Shown here in pieces: positions 52,501 to 60,913 of a DNA stretch of 64,000 bases (positions are counted from its first letter, which is position 1; each line of letters starts with the position of its first letter). Under the pieces are notes generated by a model, which worked only from the letters and a program-made list of their open reading frames with translations, was not told where the DNA came from and searched no databases. The translations under genes were made by a program, and so were the position numbers. Origin of the DNA: Qipengyuania aurantiaca (GTDB lineage: Bacteria > Pseudomonadota > Alphaproteobacteria > Sphingomonadales > Sphingomonadaceae); assembly GCF_019711375.1 (NCBI RefSeq), contig NZ_CP081295.1:124001-188000 (forward strand), read 5' to 3'.

Positions 52501-53017
52501 CGGGTCGATCGGCAATCTCAACCGCGAAGGGCGCGAGCGGCTGCGCGAGGCGTTCGAGCAGGTCAACGAGCACTTCAAGCGCCTGTTCTCGCGCCTGTTC
52601 GAAGGCGGCGAAGCGCATCTCGCCCTCATCGACAGCGACGATCCGCTGGAAGCCGGCCTCGAAATCTTCGCCCAGCCACCGGGCAAGCGGCTCCAGTCGC
52701 TCACCCTGCTCTCAGGCGGCGAACAGGCGCTGACCGCCACCGCGCTGATCTTCGCGCTCTTCCTCACCAATCCCGCGCCGATCTGCGTGCTCGACGAAGT
52801 CGACGCGCCGCTGGACGACGCCAATATCGACCGCTTCTGCGATCTTCTGGAAGCGATGGTGAAGGAAACCGACACCCGCTACCTTATCGTCACCCATAAC
52901 GCGGTGACGATGAGCCGCATGCACCGCCTGTTCGGCGTGACCATGATCGAACGCGGCGTCAGCCGCCTCGTGAGCGTGGACCTTGGCGGCGCGGAAGAGC
53001 TGCTGGCAGCGGAGTAA
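49595..53017 (+). CDS. smc: Chromosome segregation protein SMC
   Basis: 1140 aa. Walker A GPNGCGKS at residues 31-38, then a long coiled coil, a hinge region around residues 515-620 ('GVRAEKGYERAVAAALGRDGKALLG'), a second coiled coil, the ABC signature LSGGEQ (1039-1044) and Walker B 'PICVLDEVDAPLDDANIDRF' near 1065. It organises the nucleoid with ScpA/ScpB. The coiled coil is unusually rich in Ala, Glu and Arg. Confidence 0.96.
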   Translation: MLIKQLRLSGFKSFVEPSTLRIEPGLTGVVGPNGCGKSNLLEAIRWVMGENSPKSMRSGGMEDVIFAGTASRPPRDFAEVVLSAEDDDGDELEVVRRIERGAGSAYRVNGKDVRAKDVALTFADAATGAHSPALVSQGKIAQVIAAKPVERRMMLEEAAGIAGLHVRRRDAESKLRSTEKNLERLEDLMAGLDSQIASLRRQAKQAERYRKLSDEIKTAEARLVFARWRDAAAAADAAKKAAAAADARVAEAQKGTDAAQKAQREAAEKLAEAREQQADRRDDASAHGHRMAALTSQLEAAEQRLADLERQKVRLEEDRGDADRMTKDAAEALARLEKELAASEKTLAADEERRPKLVAQSEDAERASRTAELALAKATADNAGVEAEWRVVDAEVAQAKARLERVEAEGRRMADQRAALAGEDLDGAVDQAQDAAKDAASEVEAKRAAIEEMQARKAELQAERDEAASAYSAAKAELSGVAREYDALKRDREARERAAAKRSGRQQAIDGVRAEKGYERAVAAALGRDGKALLGLPDEGSEGRYWTGADAPKPVADSLADHVAECPAELRARLALVHVARADDGRALAPGENLVTLDGRLRRWDGLVVRGEGAAEAARLEAENRFAELDALVPDLEAAVTRAEATEAEAAEALSTLQRDLVAAERALSSASEAERQALRALDQAEAARERVAARLAELAEAEKDHADLVNSAKSDLAASEAKRAALPDPAAGRASLEAARAKNEAARAALQARAAELAAHDQSLAVARERTAAQRSDMANWQARSGEAARRLSDMARRFEEIEEQRAIFAAKPEGLMCEIEQGDTVRDRLGKELAEAEKALAAANEVAQGADRAFTAANEALAEARESRAGLSARAENEDARRAEMARVSGERFQSPPPLLPGKFDFAEDSVKSAEAESEEMDRLTASRERIGPVNLVAAEELEKIESEHGTNAAEQEELREAVNRLRGSIGNLNREGRERLREAFEQVNEHFKRLFSRLFEGGEAHLALIDSDDPLEAGLEIFAQPPGKRLQSLTLLSGGEQALTATALIFALFLTNPAPICVLDEVDAPLDDANIDRFCDLLEAMVKETDTRYLIVTHNAVTMSRMHRLFGVTMIERGVSRLVSVDLGGAEELLAAE

Positions 53018-53980
53018 TCATTCCTCGAGCTTGTCGCTCAGTAATTTCCAGGCGACCATCTTCGCTTCGGCGCTTCCAGCCCAGACATCCGGTTCCACCC
53101 CGCGGCCTTCCCAGGTCGATCCGGTACGGCGGCCTTTCACGTAATACTCCGGAATGTAGAGGGTGAAGCCACCCGGCAGCTCAGCTCCGTCGAGCACGGC
53201 GTGACCGGCGCCCATCGAACGGCTTCCCACGATCGTGGCTCTTTGCTCTTCCTTCATGCCGAAAGCGAAGGCTTCCGCCGCCGAGGCGCTATTTGCGTCG
53301 ATCAAAACCGCAACGGGAAGTTCGGGATCGAAGCGCTCCCAAGTGGGCTCTCCCGACACCCATTCCATCGGCTTCCCGTTACGATCATATCCCTGTTGCG
53401 ACGGTGGCGCGTCTTCAGGAAAAAAGGAGCGGAGCAGCAGATTCATCGTGTGGCCGTCTCCCCCGCCGTTGCCGCTCATGTCGACGATGATCGCGCGCGA
53501 TCCGCGCAGCATTTCGACCGCATGGCCAAGCGGTTCGCGCGTCCATTCGATAGGTGCCCAGCCCGCAATACGGATGTAACCGATGCCGCCCGGCAGGCGC
53601 GAGACTTCGTGAATGCCGAAATTGTCCGCCAAAGCGTCTTCGGGCGGTTGTGCGGGCACCTCTTGCGGCGCCTGGGGTCCGGCGGCGATGCGCAAGTGAT
53701 CGTCGGGCAGGATGAAGCGCGCGGCCACCGTCATTTCCCGCGCGATTTGGTGCTGCGTCCCACAAACATTGGCAAATTCGCCGCGATCCGCTGCCGCACG
53801 CATCCGTTGCGCCGCTTCCTCACCTTTGGCGATCAGCGCGTAACGCTTTTCCAGAACGTCGGCGGCCTTGCGCATGGCTGCGGAAACATCGCGGCATTCG
53901 GACTTCGTCGGCCCAGCGTCCTCGGCATGAGAGGCGGTAGCCAAGGCTGCGAACGCCGCCCCCAGAATGAATTTGTACAC
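53018..53980 (-). CDS. Secreted S41 family peptidase-like protein
   Basis: 320 aa with signal peptide ending at ASHAED. C-terminal S41/tail-specific protease fold: 'GIGYIRIAGWAPIEWTREPLGHAVEMLRGSRAIIVDMSGNGGGDG' and the Ser region 'VAVLIDANSASAAEAFAFGMK', followed by 'TIVGSRSMGAGHAV'. The Lys of the usual Ser/Lys dyad is not where expected (GxKG-like turn), so it may use another arrangement or be inactive. Divergent from a MarR gene that may regulate it. Confidence 0.82.
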   Translation of the reverse strand: MYKFILGAAFAALATASHAEDAGPTKSECRDVSAAMRKAADVLEKRYALIAKGEEAAQRMRAAADRGEFANVCGTQHQIAREMTVAARFILPDDHLRIAAGPQAPQEVPAQPPEDALADNFGIHEVSRLPGGIGYIRIAGWAPIEWTREPLGHAVEMLRGSRAIIVDMSGNGGGDGHTMNLLLRSFFPEDAPPSQQGYDRNGKPMEWVSGEPTWERFDPELPVAVLIDANSASAAEAFAFGMKEEQRATIVGSRSMGAGHAVLDGAELPGGFTLYIPEYYVKGRRTGSTWEGRGVEPDVWAGSAEAKMVAWKLLSDKLEE

Positions 53981-54042
53981 GGCACTTTCCTTTCAATCAC
54001 TATTCGCGTAGGCACTTACGTATATTGAATGGAGCGGTCAAG
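53981..54042. promoter_or_regulatory. Divergent promoter region of S41 peptidase and MarR gene
   Basis: 62 AT-rich bases between divergent genes, including a CGTA...TACG half-site pair (about 54007-54020) and TATATT. MarR regulators typically bind such shared regions. The arms are short, so this is tentative. Confidence 0.35.
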
Positions 54043-54537
54043 TTGGACGGAGAAGATTACCTGCGAAGTGTTGGAGGAGAAGCTCTGGGCGGTAGGCTAC
54101 GTCGTCTCTCGGAGCGGATCGATCGCGATGCAGCCAAGGCCTATCAAGCGCTGGGCATTCGGTTCGAACAACGCTGGTTCGGATTGATCAACCAGCTGCG
54201 CCTCAACGGCCCCATGACGGTAACCGATATCGCGCAGGCCATCGGCATCAGCCACGCGTCAGTCAGCCAGGCACGCCAGTCGCTCGAGCGGTCGGGCTAT
54301 GTGACCGGCTACGCTGACGAGGCGGATGGCCGACGACGCCTGATTGCGCTGACGAACCAAGGCGAGAAGCTTGTCGCACGGCTCGCTGATGTGTGGGCGG
54401 CCGATGCGCGCGCGACCCGCAAACTGGCGGACAGCATCGAAGGGTTGATGGACGCCCTAGACGCGTTGGAAGACGCGCTTGCGGAAAAGCCGCTCAGCGA
54501 AAGGGCGCAGGACGAACTGAGCGCCATGCGAAAGTGA
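54043..54537 (+). CDS. MarR family transcriptional regulator
   Basis: 164 aa. The frame has only TTG starts: 54043 is favoured by GGAG 8 bases upstream, 54025 is the alternative. Winged helix 'LNGPMTVTDIAQAIGISHASVSQARQSLERSGYVTGYADEADGRRRLIALTNQG'. Effector unknown; the divergent S41 peptidase gene is the likely target. Confidence 0.88.
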   Translation: MDGEDYLRSVGGEALGGRLRRLSERIDRDAAKAYQALGIRFEQRWFGLINQLRLNGPMTVTDIAQAIGISHASVSQARQSLERSGYVTGYADEADGRRRLIALTNQGEKLVARLADVWAADARATRKLADSIEGLMDALDALEDALAEKPLSERAQDELSAMRK

Positions 54538-54912
54538 TCAGGCGGAAAGTGCGTTCTGCAATTGTGCGCGGATCGCCTTGAGTTTTGCCACGAGCTCCGC
54601 GCTGGACGCTGCAGAAGGGGAAGGCCGTTGTGCATCCTGCGCCGCCGCCTGCTGGTCCGGCACTCCGCGCAGCGCCGCCTTGGCGCCCTTGAGCGTATAG
54701 CCTTCGCGGTTGACCAGCCGGTCGATCCGCTCGACCAGCGCGACGTCTTCGGCGCGGTAATAGCGGCGGCCGCCGCTGCGCTTCAAAGGTTTCAATTGCG
54801 GGAATTGCTGTTCCCAATAGCGCAGGACATGCGTCTTGATGCCGGTCGCGCTGGCAACTTCGCCAATGGTGCGCAGGGCACCGTCTTCCTTGTGGTCGCT
54901 AAAGTCAGCCAT
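54538..54912 (-). CDS. MerR family transcriptional regulator
   Basis: 124 aa. N-terminal MerR helix-turn-helix 'RTIGEVASATGIKTHVLRYWEQQFPQLKPLKRSGGRRYYRAEDVALVERI', C-terminal helical tail. This is the MerR protein usually found after ihfA in Alphaproteobacteria. No effector-binding cysteines. Confidence 0.9.
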   Translation of the reverse strand: MADFSDHKEDGALRTIGEVASATGIKTHVLRYWEQQFPQLKPLKRSGGRRYYRAEDVALVERIDRLVNREGYTLKGAKAALRGVPDQQAAAQDAQRPSPSAASSAELVAKLKAIRAQLQNALSA

Positions 54913-54950
54913 GCGGCACCCTAGGCACCATCATGAAGTCTTGGCAATCG

Positions 54951-55256
54951 TCAGCCCGCCGCTATCCGCTCTTTCAAGAGCTGGCTGGCACGGAAGGTCA
55001 TCACGCGGCGCGGCGTGATCGGCACTTCGACGCCGGTCTTGGGATTGCGGCCGATGCGTTCCTTCTTATCGCGCAGGACGAAGCTGCCGAAGCCGGAAAT
55101 CTTCACATTTTCGCCGCGGGCGAGCGCATCGCACATCTTGCCCAGGATTTCTTCCACGAGGTCGAGCGATTCCGCGCGGCTCAGGCCCATCTTGCGGTTG
55201 ATCGTTTCGGCGAGGTCCGCGCGGGTCAGCGTGCCCACGCTGCGCATCATATCCAT
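54951..55256 (-). CDS. ihfA: Integration host factor subunit alpha
   Basis: 101 aa. HU/IHF fold: '[83 protein letters not shown]', with the DNA-intercalating proline in GRNPKTG. It bends DNA as a heterodimer with IhfB. Downstream of fabH in the rpmF - plsX - fabH - ihfA run. Confidence 0.95.
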   Translation of the reverse strand: MDMMRSVGTLTRADLAETINRKMGLSRAESLDLVEEILGKMCDALARGENVKISGFGSFVLRDKKERIGRNPKTGVEVPITPRRVMTFRASQLLKERIAAG

Positions 55257-55358
55257 GTTCTATCCTTCCCCAGACGCGACCCTGGGTTCCAGCGATTTGC
55301 CAACCTACTGTATTTACCCGATTCCCGCAATGCGCGTACGGCACTTTTCTATCAAAGG

Positions 55359-56324
55359 TTATAGCCGCGCGAGGCTGGCACCCCAGGTAAATCCGCCGCC
55401 CATTGCCTCGAACATCACGAGGTCGCCGGGCTTGATCCTGCCATCCTTGCGCGCCACATCGAAAGCGAGCGGCACAGAGGCGGCCGAAGTGTTGGCATGC
55501 TGATCTACGGTGACGACGATTTTTTCCGGCGGAAGTTCCAGCTTGCGCGCGGTTGCGTCGAGAATGCGGGCGTTGGCTTGGTGCGGCACAATCCAGTCGA
55601 TGTCGGCGGCGGCGACCGAAGCCTCGTCCAGCACTTCGCCGAGGACGGTGGCGAGGTTCACGACCGCGTGGCGGAAAACCTCGCGGCCTTTCATGCGCAG
55701 CTTGCCGACCTCTCCTGTGGTCGAGGGCCCGCCGTCGACATAGAGCAGGTCCTTGTGTTCGCCATCGGCGTGCAGCTTGGTGGCAAGAATGCCCGGGCCG
55801 TCCTCGGCCACGTCCCGCGCTTCCAGCACGACTGCGCCAGCTCCGTCTCCGAAGAGGACGCAGGTGGTGCGGTCTTCCCAGTCGAGGATGCGGCTGAAGG
55901 TCTCCGCGCCGATCACCAGCGCCTTGGTCGCCATGCCGGTGCGCAGCAGCGAATCAGCCGTGCCCAGCGCGTAAAGGAACCCCGAACACACGGCCGCCAC
56001 GTCGAAGGCCACGCCGCCGCGACAGCCGAGCGCCTGCTGGACCTGCGTGGCGGTGGCCGGGAAGGTGTGGTCGGGCGTCGCAGTAGCCAGCACGATCAAG
56101 CCGATCTCGCTCGCGTCCACGCCCGCATCGTCCAGCGCCTTGCGCGCGGCTTCGGTGGCCAGAGTGGAGGTGGTCTCACCCTCGCCCGCGATATAGCGCT
56201 GGCGGATGCCGGTGCGCTCGACGATCCATTCGTCGCTCGTGTCGACGCGGGCTTCGAGGTCGGCGTTGGTGACGCAGTCCCTGGGCAGCGCGCTTCCGCT
56301 GCCGGTGATGACCGCGCGGATCAT
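55359..56324 (-). CDS. fabH: Beta-ketoacyl-ACP synthase III
   Basis: 321 aa. Active-site Cys in '[14 protein letters not shown]', His in '[11 protein letters not shown]' and Asn in '[15 protein letters not shown]'. Starts fatty acid synthesis by condensing acetyl-CoA with malonyl-ACP. Its ATG overlaps the plsX stop. Confidence 0.95.
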   Translation of the reverse strand: MIRAVITGSGSALPRDCVTNADLEARVDTSDEWIVERTGIRQRYIAGEGETTSTLATEAARKALDDAGVDASEIGLIVLATATPDHTFPATATQVQQALGCRGGVAFDVAAVCSGFLYALGTADSLLRTGMATKALVIGAETFSRILDWEDRTTCVLFGDGAGAVVLEARDVAEDGPGILATKLHADGEHKDLLYVDGGPSTTGEVGKLRMKGREVFRHAVVNLATVLGEVLDEASVAAADIDWIVPHQANARILDATARKLELPPEKIVVTVDQHANTSAASVPLAFDVARKDGRIKPGDLVMFEAMGGGFTWGASLARL

Positions 56325-57358
56325 TTCGCGCCCAGGCTTTCGGTGTCGATCGCGCCGAGGTCGCTCTTGATGCGGTTGGTGATATCGTCTTCCAGCAGGC
56401 GCGCGGCAACTTCCACCGCATTGGCCACGCCCTTGGCGTTGGCGCTGCCGTGGCTCTTCACCACCACGCCGTTGAGGCCGAGGAAGACGGCGCCGTTGTG
56501 GTTGTTGGGGTCGAGGTGGTGCTTCAGCAGCTCGGTCGCTGGACGCGAGACGAGGAAGCCGACCTTGGACCGGATCGAGGAGGAGAAAGCGCGCTTCAGA
56601 AGGTCGGTCACGAAGCGTGCCGCGCCCTCGATGGCCTTCAGCGCGATGTTACCGGAAAAACCGTCGCACACGACCACGTCGCATTCGCCGCGGTTGATCT
56701 TGTCGGCTTCGACATAGCCTTCGAAGTCCATCGCCAGGCCATCGGCGGCGCGCAGGCGATCGGCGGCGGCCTGGATGTCCTCGGTACCCTTGGTTTCCTC
56801 GGTGCCGATGTTCAGCAGGCGCACACGCGGACGTTCGCGCCCGGTGACAATGCGCGAATAGGCCGCGCCCATGATCGCGAACTGCACGAGGTTGCGCGCG
56901 TCGCATTCGCGGTTCGCGCCGAGGTCGAGCATGATGACGTCGTTATCGCCGAGCGTCGGCAGCAGCGCGGCCAGCGCCGGCCGGTCGAGCCCGGGCATGG
57001 TACGCAGCGCGAGCTTGCTCATGGCCATCAGCGCGCCGGTGTTGCCGGCGGACACGGCTGCGCCCGCCTCGCCGCGCTTCACCGCATCGACCGCGAGGCC
57101 CATGCTGGTGGTCTTGGCACGGCGCAGGGCGCGCGAAGGCTTCTCGTCGCCAGCGACCACATCCTCGCAATGGAGGATCTCGCTGGCTTCCGCCATTCCG
57201 GGATGCGTTTCGAGCGCCGCACGAATGCGGGTCTCGTCGCCGACCAGCAGGAACTTGAATCGATCGTGGCGCCGACGCGCAAGCGCGGCGCCCTCGATCA
57301 TCGTGCGAACGCCTTCGTCCCCGCCCATCGCATCAATGGCGATACGCGGCAAACTCAT
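56321..57358 (-). CDS. plsX: Phosphate acyltransferase PlsX
   Basis: 345 aa. '[23 protein letters not shown]', '[32 protein letters not shown]', '[18 protein letters not shown]' and '[23 protein letters not shown]' are hallmarks. It makes acyl-phosphate for phospholipid synthesis. Between rpmF and fabH as in most proteobacteria. Confidence 0.95.
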   Translation of the reverse strand: MSLPRIAIDAMGGDEGVRTMIEGAALARRRHDRFKFLLVGDETRIRAALETHPGMAEASEILHCEDVVAGDEKPSRALRRAKTTSMGLAVDAVKRGEAGAAVSAGNTGALMAMSKLALRTMPGLDRPALAALLPTLGDNDVIMLDLGANRECDARNLVQFAIMGAAYSRIVTGRERPRVRLLNIGTEETKGTEDIQAAADRLRAADGLAMDFEGYVEADKINRGECDVVVCDGFSGNIALKAIEGAARFVTDLLKRAFSSSIRSKVGFLVSRPATELLKHHLDPNNHNGAVFLGLNGVVVKSHGSANAKGVANAVEVAARLLEDDITNRIKSDLGAIDTESLGAK

Positions 57359-57391
57359 GACATTCTCCGATTCAACTCGCGTGGGCGCGCT

Positions 57392-57574
57392 TTAGAGACC
57401 TTCGGGCGCGAGCACTTCGCGGCCGTTGTAATAACCGCAGTGCGGGCACAGGTTGTGCGGACGCTTCAGTTCGCCGCAGTTCGAGCACTCGTGATGAGCT
57501 TCGACCTTGAGCGAATCATGTGCACGACGGTTGCCGCGACGGTGGGGCGATACTTTTCTCTTGGGGACGGCCAT
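57392..57574 (-). CDS. rpmF: 50S ribosomal protein L32
   Basis: 60 aa. Basic N-terminus [20 protein letters not shown] and a four-Cys zinc site CSNCGEL...CPHCGYYNG. Length and cysteine spacing are normal for L32. Confidence 0.96.
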   Translation of the reverse strand: MAVPKRKVSPHRRGNRRAHDSLKVEAHHECSNCGELKRPHNLCPHCGYYNGREVLAPEGL

Positions 57575-57814
57575 CTCGGCACCTGTTCCTCAAACAATTT
57601 CAGTCAATTTCGGTGGCCGCCCTAGGGGAAGGTCCGGCAACGCACAAGAGCGCGGTGACGACGAACTTCCCGACCGTGACGGTGAAGGCGCGCGCTATAG
57701 CGATTTTTCCGGGGGATGCAAGCCAAGCGGAGGATAATCGCCACGGCACGATTGCCGCGCCTTCCCCCTGCCCCTAGCGCTGTTTTCAAGGGTACGCAAA
57801 GGGAGAGAATGCAC

Positions 57815-58216
57815 ATGGGTATCATCCTGCCGGTCACGCTGACCGCCGCCGCAGCCGCCGCGATCATCAACCTGTGGCTGTCAATCCGAGTCGGCCAGAT
57901 GCGCCTCAAGCACAAGGTCTCCATCGGTGACGATGGCGCAGGCGGCCCGCTGACCGCCCGCATGCGCGCGCAGCTCAACTTCGTCGAGAACACCGCTTTC
58001 GTGCTGATCCTGATCGCCGCCATCGAACTCACCGGCAAGGGCGAGCCGTGGCTGGCCTGGGTGGCAGGCATCTACATGCTGGGACGCGTGGCACACGGCT
58101 TCGGCATGGACGGCGGCGCACTCGCCAAGGGCCGCAGCATCGGCGTAATCATCACCATGCTGACCCAACTCGGCCTCGCCATCGCTGCGGTGCTGATTAC
58201 GCTGGGAGTGCTTTAG
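57815..58216 (+). CDS. MAPEG family membrane protein (copy 3)
   Basis: 133 aa from ATG 57815 (GGGAGAG 7 bases upstream; an ATG at 57809 is too close). 'LTARMRAQLNFVENTAFVLILIAAIELTGKGEPWLAWVAGIYMLGRVAHGFGMDG' is the eicosanoid/glutathione MAPEG signature with the R and N-E residues. More like microsomal glutathione transferases than the pair at 11.5-12.4 kb. Confidence 0.87.
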   Translation: MGIILPVTLTAAAAAAIINLWLSIRVGQMRLKHKVSIGDDGAGGPLTARMRAQLNFVENTAFVLILIAAIELTGKGEPWLAWVAGIYMLGRVAHGFGMDGGALAKGRSIGVIITMLTQLGLAIAAVLITLGVL

Positions 58217-58399
58217 ACATTCAGGACGCGCGAGGCCGGATTGACGAGTTCGATCGTCCGGCTTCCGGCGTGCGGCAATGGTGACGGGACGCCCCAAAGT
58301 GGATGGGAAGCGGACCTAGCTTCACCCTTGTTTTCAATACAGGAGAAGTCGGCAATCGAAGCCGCGCCGGTCACCACGAACCTCGTGCTCGCCGCTGAG

Positions 58400-59107
58400 T
58401 CACTGCGCGCATTTCACGAAGACAATCCCGTCGTCCTCGATTGTAGCACTTCCTATCGAGATTGGGTCGTAGGCTGCGTCCGTTGCGGGGCGAAGCACAG
58501 CCAAGCCATCAGGCCCACGCCCCTCGATAGGGAGGTCATCCATCGGCTCATCTAGGTCGATCCGCGGATATGAGTCCAAAACAACCAGAGCGCTGTTGTC
58601 ATGCCGGCTGATATTGCCGTTCAAAATCGTCCCCGCAGCGCTCGTTTTGATGCGAAAATCAGGATCGCTGCAATTCGCATCCAGGCCCTTCGCCACCCAA
58701 GCGCCAGAAACGTACTTGCGATCCAACACAATCCCGCCCGAGCGTGCAGGATCGCGGTCAGCTGCAGGAGGAGCAACGGCGTCTATTCGATCGGGAAGGA
58801 TTGTCCCTCGACCTTGCATGCAGAAACTAGCGTCTGCAATCTTCCCGGAAATTCGGACATAGTCTCCCGCGCCAAAATCGGCCTCCCCGAAGTTAACGGA
58901 CCAGACCTGGCCATCGGGCGTACGGACAAGAGGGCACTCGGCACCATTCTCGACTCGCCCTTCCACCGTTACGAGGTCAGCATTCGCGGATAAGTGGTTT
59001 GCAGATGAACTCTCTGTCTCGGTTTGCCGTGACTCTCCCGGCGCGCTTGCGTCTCCCGAGCAGGAAGCGAGAAGGGTCGCAGTCAGAATTAGGCCGGCAT
59101 GTCTCAT
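58400..59107 (-). CDS. Hypothetical lipoprotein with a DUF5818-like segment
   Basis: 235 aa, signal with lipobox LLASCSGD. The segment 'LVTVEGRVENGAECPLVRTPDGQVWSVNFGEADFGAGDYVRISGKIADASFCMQGRGTI' resembles the OB-like DUF5818 domain, with two Cys that may pair. The remaining C-terminal half has no recognised fold. Function unknown. Confidence 0.75.
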   Translation of the reverse strand: MRHAGLILTATLLASCSGDASAPGESRQTETESSSANHLSANADLVTVEGRVENGAECPLVRTPDGQVWSVNFGEADFGAGDYVRISGKIADASFCMQGRGTILPDRIDAVAPPAADRDPARSGGIVLDRKYVSGAWVAKGLDANCSDPDFRIKTSAAGTILNGNISRHDNSALVVLDSYPRIDLDEPMDDLPIEGRGPDGLAVLRPATDAAYDPISIGSATIEDDGIVFVKCAQ

Positions 59108-59178
59108 GCCAAACCAACGGTGGGCTCAGGGGAGGTTCCGAAGGTCTCCCGAACGTGGCGACCCGCGTTCTCGCCATT

Positions 59179-59210
59179 TGGTCGCTAGTTGACGGTCCGT
59201 CCTTGGCACT
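59179..59210. repeat. Degenerate copy C of the 25-bp repeat
   Basis: TTGGTCGCTAGTTGACGGT and following bases match copy B (60100-60124 and downstream) with several substitutions. It lies upstream of the DUF5818-like lipoprotein gene. Confidence 0.4.
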
Positions 59211-59273
59211 TCGCCAACTCTATTGGAGCGTCACTGTGTTTGTGAGCTCCGATCAATGGTAACCGACGAACAG

Positions 59274-59486
59274 CTAACCGAAAGTGTGTTCATCAATATG
59301 CCAAATGCCTTGTCGATCTCTCATGATATCTGCAATCAAAGTGTCGCCCTCCCAGACTTTGGCGTGTCTCAATGCAAGCTCATTTTCGAGTAGAGATAGG
59401 GCGCCAGCTGGGTTCTGCGCTTTGAACTCCACTCGTTTCGGCTCACCAAAGCCATCATCTTCAAACTCTAATGTATATTGCGGCAT
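59274..59486 (-). CDS. Small hypothetical protein
   Basis: 70 aa, 'MPQYTLEFEDDGFGEPKRVEFKAQNPAGALSLLENELALRHAKVWEGDTLIADIMRD'. The alternating beta/helix pattern and opening 'MP.Y.LEF' resemble small proteins such as DUF6894-type ones, but I do not assign a family. GC content is lower than average. It starts near a 9-bp inverted repeat that also precedes the divergent CBS gene. Confidence 0.6.
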   Translation of the reverse strand: MPQYTLEFEDDGFGEPKRVEFKAQNPAGALSLLENELALRHAKVWEGDTLIADIMRDRQGIWHIDEHTFG

Positions 59487-59576
59487 TCTCTGCTCTTTCC
59501 GGTGGGTATGCCTTCACCTACCCCTGTGACTAATGTGTTCCGTTAGTGACGCTGCAGCATGCCATCGGGAGCAACA

Positions 59577-59623
59577 AATCTCAAATCTCAGGGATATCCG
59601 CAGGTTCTCGTTGGTTTGAGATT
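59577..59623. promoter_or_regulatory. Inverted repeat upstream of the CBS gene
   Basis: AATCTCAAA (59577-59585) and TTTGAGATT (59615-59623) are perfect 9-bp complements 29 bases apart, in the divergent intergenic region. It could be a looped operator or a hairpin. Confidence 0.4.
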
Positions 59624-59683
59624 GCGGACATTTTCTAGTAATGAGAGGACGTTGAGCAGGTAGCGCATAGCCAAAGATCGAGT

Positions 59684-60076
59684 ATGATTTCGAGTGGATT
59701 GATCGAAGAGGATTTTCCTAACGTCTCACCAATAGCGTTAGTCGAGCAAGCCGCCCGCCTGATGCGCGATAACTCCCTCCACGCTCTCCCAGTCGTGGAG
59801 GGCAAGGGGCTGAGAGGCGTCATTGCTTGTGAGGATATCGTCTATCGGGGAATTGCTGATGGCGAGGATTGGTTTTTTGCTCACGTCGAAGATTATATGA
59901 CCCGCAATCCGAACGTCGCTCTGAACACCGATGACAACTCGTCACTAATCGCGCTCATGAAGGCTGGGCGGCACAAATGGTTGCCCATCATTACTGCGAA
60001 TAGGGAATATCTCGGCGTGATAAAGCTAGCTGTATTGGAAAGGTTTGCGCCCGACATGGAAAGCGCATTCCCTTAG
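59684..60076 (+). CDS. CBS domain protein
   Basis: 130 aa made of two CBS motifs ('LVEQAARLMRDNSLHALPVVEGKGLRGVIACEDIV', 'SSLIALMKAGRHKWLPIITANREYLGVIKLAVLERF'). CBS pairs bind adenine nucleotides and act as sensors. Stand-alone, lower in GC than its neighbours, with no evident partner gene. Confidence 0.8.
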   Translation: MISSGLIEEDFPNVSPIALVEQAARLMRDNSLHALPVVEGKGLRGVIACEDIVYRGIADGEDWFFAHVEDYMTRNPNVALNTDDNSSLIALMKAGRHKWLPIITANREYLGVIKLAVLERFAPDMESAFP

Positions 60077-60099
60077 CCACACTTCGGGTCAATTTTTAG

Positions 60100-60124
60100 G
60101 TCTGCTATCGGGTCGTTGGCTGAC
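60100..60124. repeat. 25-bp palindromic repeat, copy B
   Basis: Reads GTCTGC-TATCGGGTCGTTG-GCTGAC. Matches copy A at 43093-43117 in 21 of 25 positions, including the changed but still near-complementary ends. Confidence 0.65.
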
Positions 60125-60181
60125 GGTTCGCCTTCGGACCGTACCCTCAACTTGCCGCCCTCCGGATTTTGCCCAAGCAGC

Positions 60182-60868
60182 CTAGGCCAGCGCCGCGTCG
60201 CTGACGAAGGCGTTGGTCTTGCGCTCCTGGCCGAAGGTGCTGGTGGGGCCGTGGCCGGGAATGAAGGTCACGTCGTCGCCGAGCGGCCAGAGCTTCTGCG
60301 TGATCGCGTCGATCAGGTCCTGGTGGTTGCCCATCGGGAAATCGGTGCGACCGATGCTGCCCTGGAAGAGAACATCGCCGACCACGGCAAACTTGCTCGG
60401 GCGGTGGAAGAACACCACGTGGCCGGGCGTATGGCCGGGGCAGTGGATCACTTCCAGCGTCAGTTCGCCCACGGTCACCGTGTCACCATCCTCCAGCCAG
60501 CGGTCGGGTTCGAACACCTGCCCGTTCACGCCGTAGCGCGCGCCGTCCTCGTCCAGCCGGCTGATCCAGAAGCGGTCGGCCTCGTGCGGGCCCTCGATCT
60601 TCAGGCCCAGTTCCTTGGCGAGGATGCCCGCCTCGCCGCAATGGTCGATATGGCCGTGGGTGATGAGGATCTTTTCCAGCTCGACCCCGGTCTGCGCGAC
60701 GGCCGCCTTGAGCTTGTCGAGATCGCCGCCCGGATCGATGAGCGCGCCCTTGTTGGTGGCGGTGCACCAGACCAGCGAGCAGTTCTGCTGGAGCGGCGTC
60801 ACCGGCACGATGCCGGCTTTCATCGGTGGGCCGGCTTTCATCGGGGGCTGGGTCGAAGTCTCGGTCAT
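60182..60868 (-). CDS. MBL-fold metallohydrolase (glyoxalase II-like)
   Basis: 228 aa. Metal motif THGHIDHCG (HxHxDH), 'HCPGHTPGHVVFF', 'VGDVLFQGSIGRTDFP' and 'FIPGHGPTSTFGQE' identify the GloB-like hydrolases. The N-terminus contains a duplicated PPMKAG unit encoded by an exact 18-bp tandem duplication (60813-60848) just before the conserved 'IVPVTPLQQNCSLVW'. Probably hydrolyses a thioester such as S-lactoylglutathione. Confidence 0.9.
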   Translation of the reverse strand: MTETSTQPPMKAGPPMKAGIVPVTPLQQNCSLVWCTATNKGALIDPGGDLDKLKAAVAQTGVELEKILITHGHIDHCGEAGILAKELGLKIEGPHEADRFWISRLDEDGARYGVNGQVFEPDRWLEDGDTVTVGELTLEVIHCPGHTPGHVVFFHRPSKFAVVGDVLFQGSIGRTDFPMGNHQDLIDAITQKLWPLGDDVTFIPGHGPTSTFGQERKTNAFVSDAALA

Positions 60869-60913
60869 GGTGCGTAGATGGCGGCTGGCGCCCGCGATTG
60901 CAACGGCGGCGCG

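Noticed and set aside
50156..52618. Long open frame antisense to smc
   Set aside because: Shadow of the Ala/Glu/Arg-rich coiled coil; the real SMC is complete on the plus strand.
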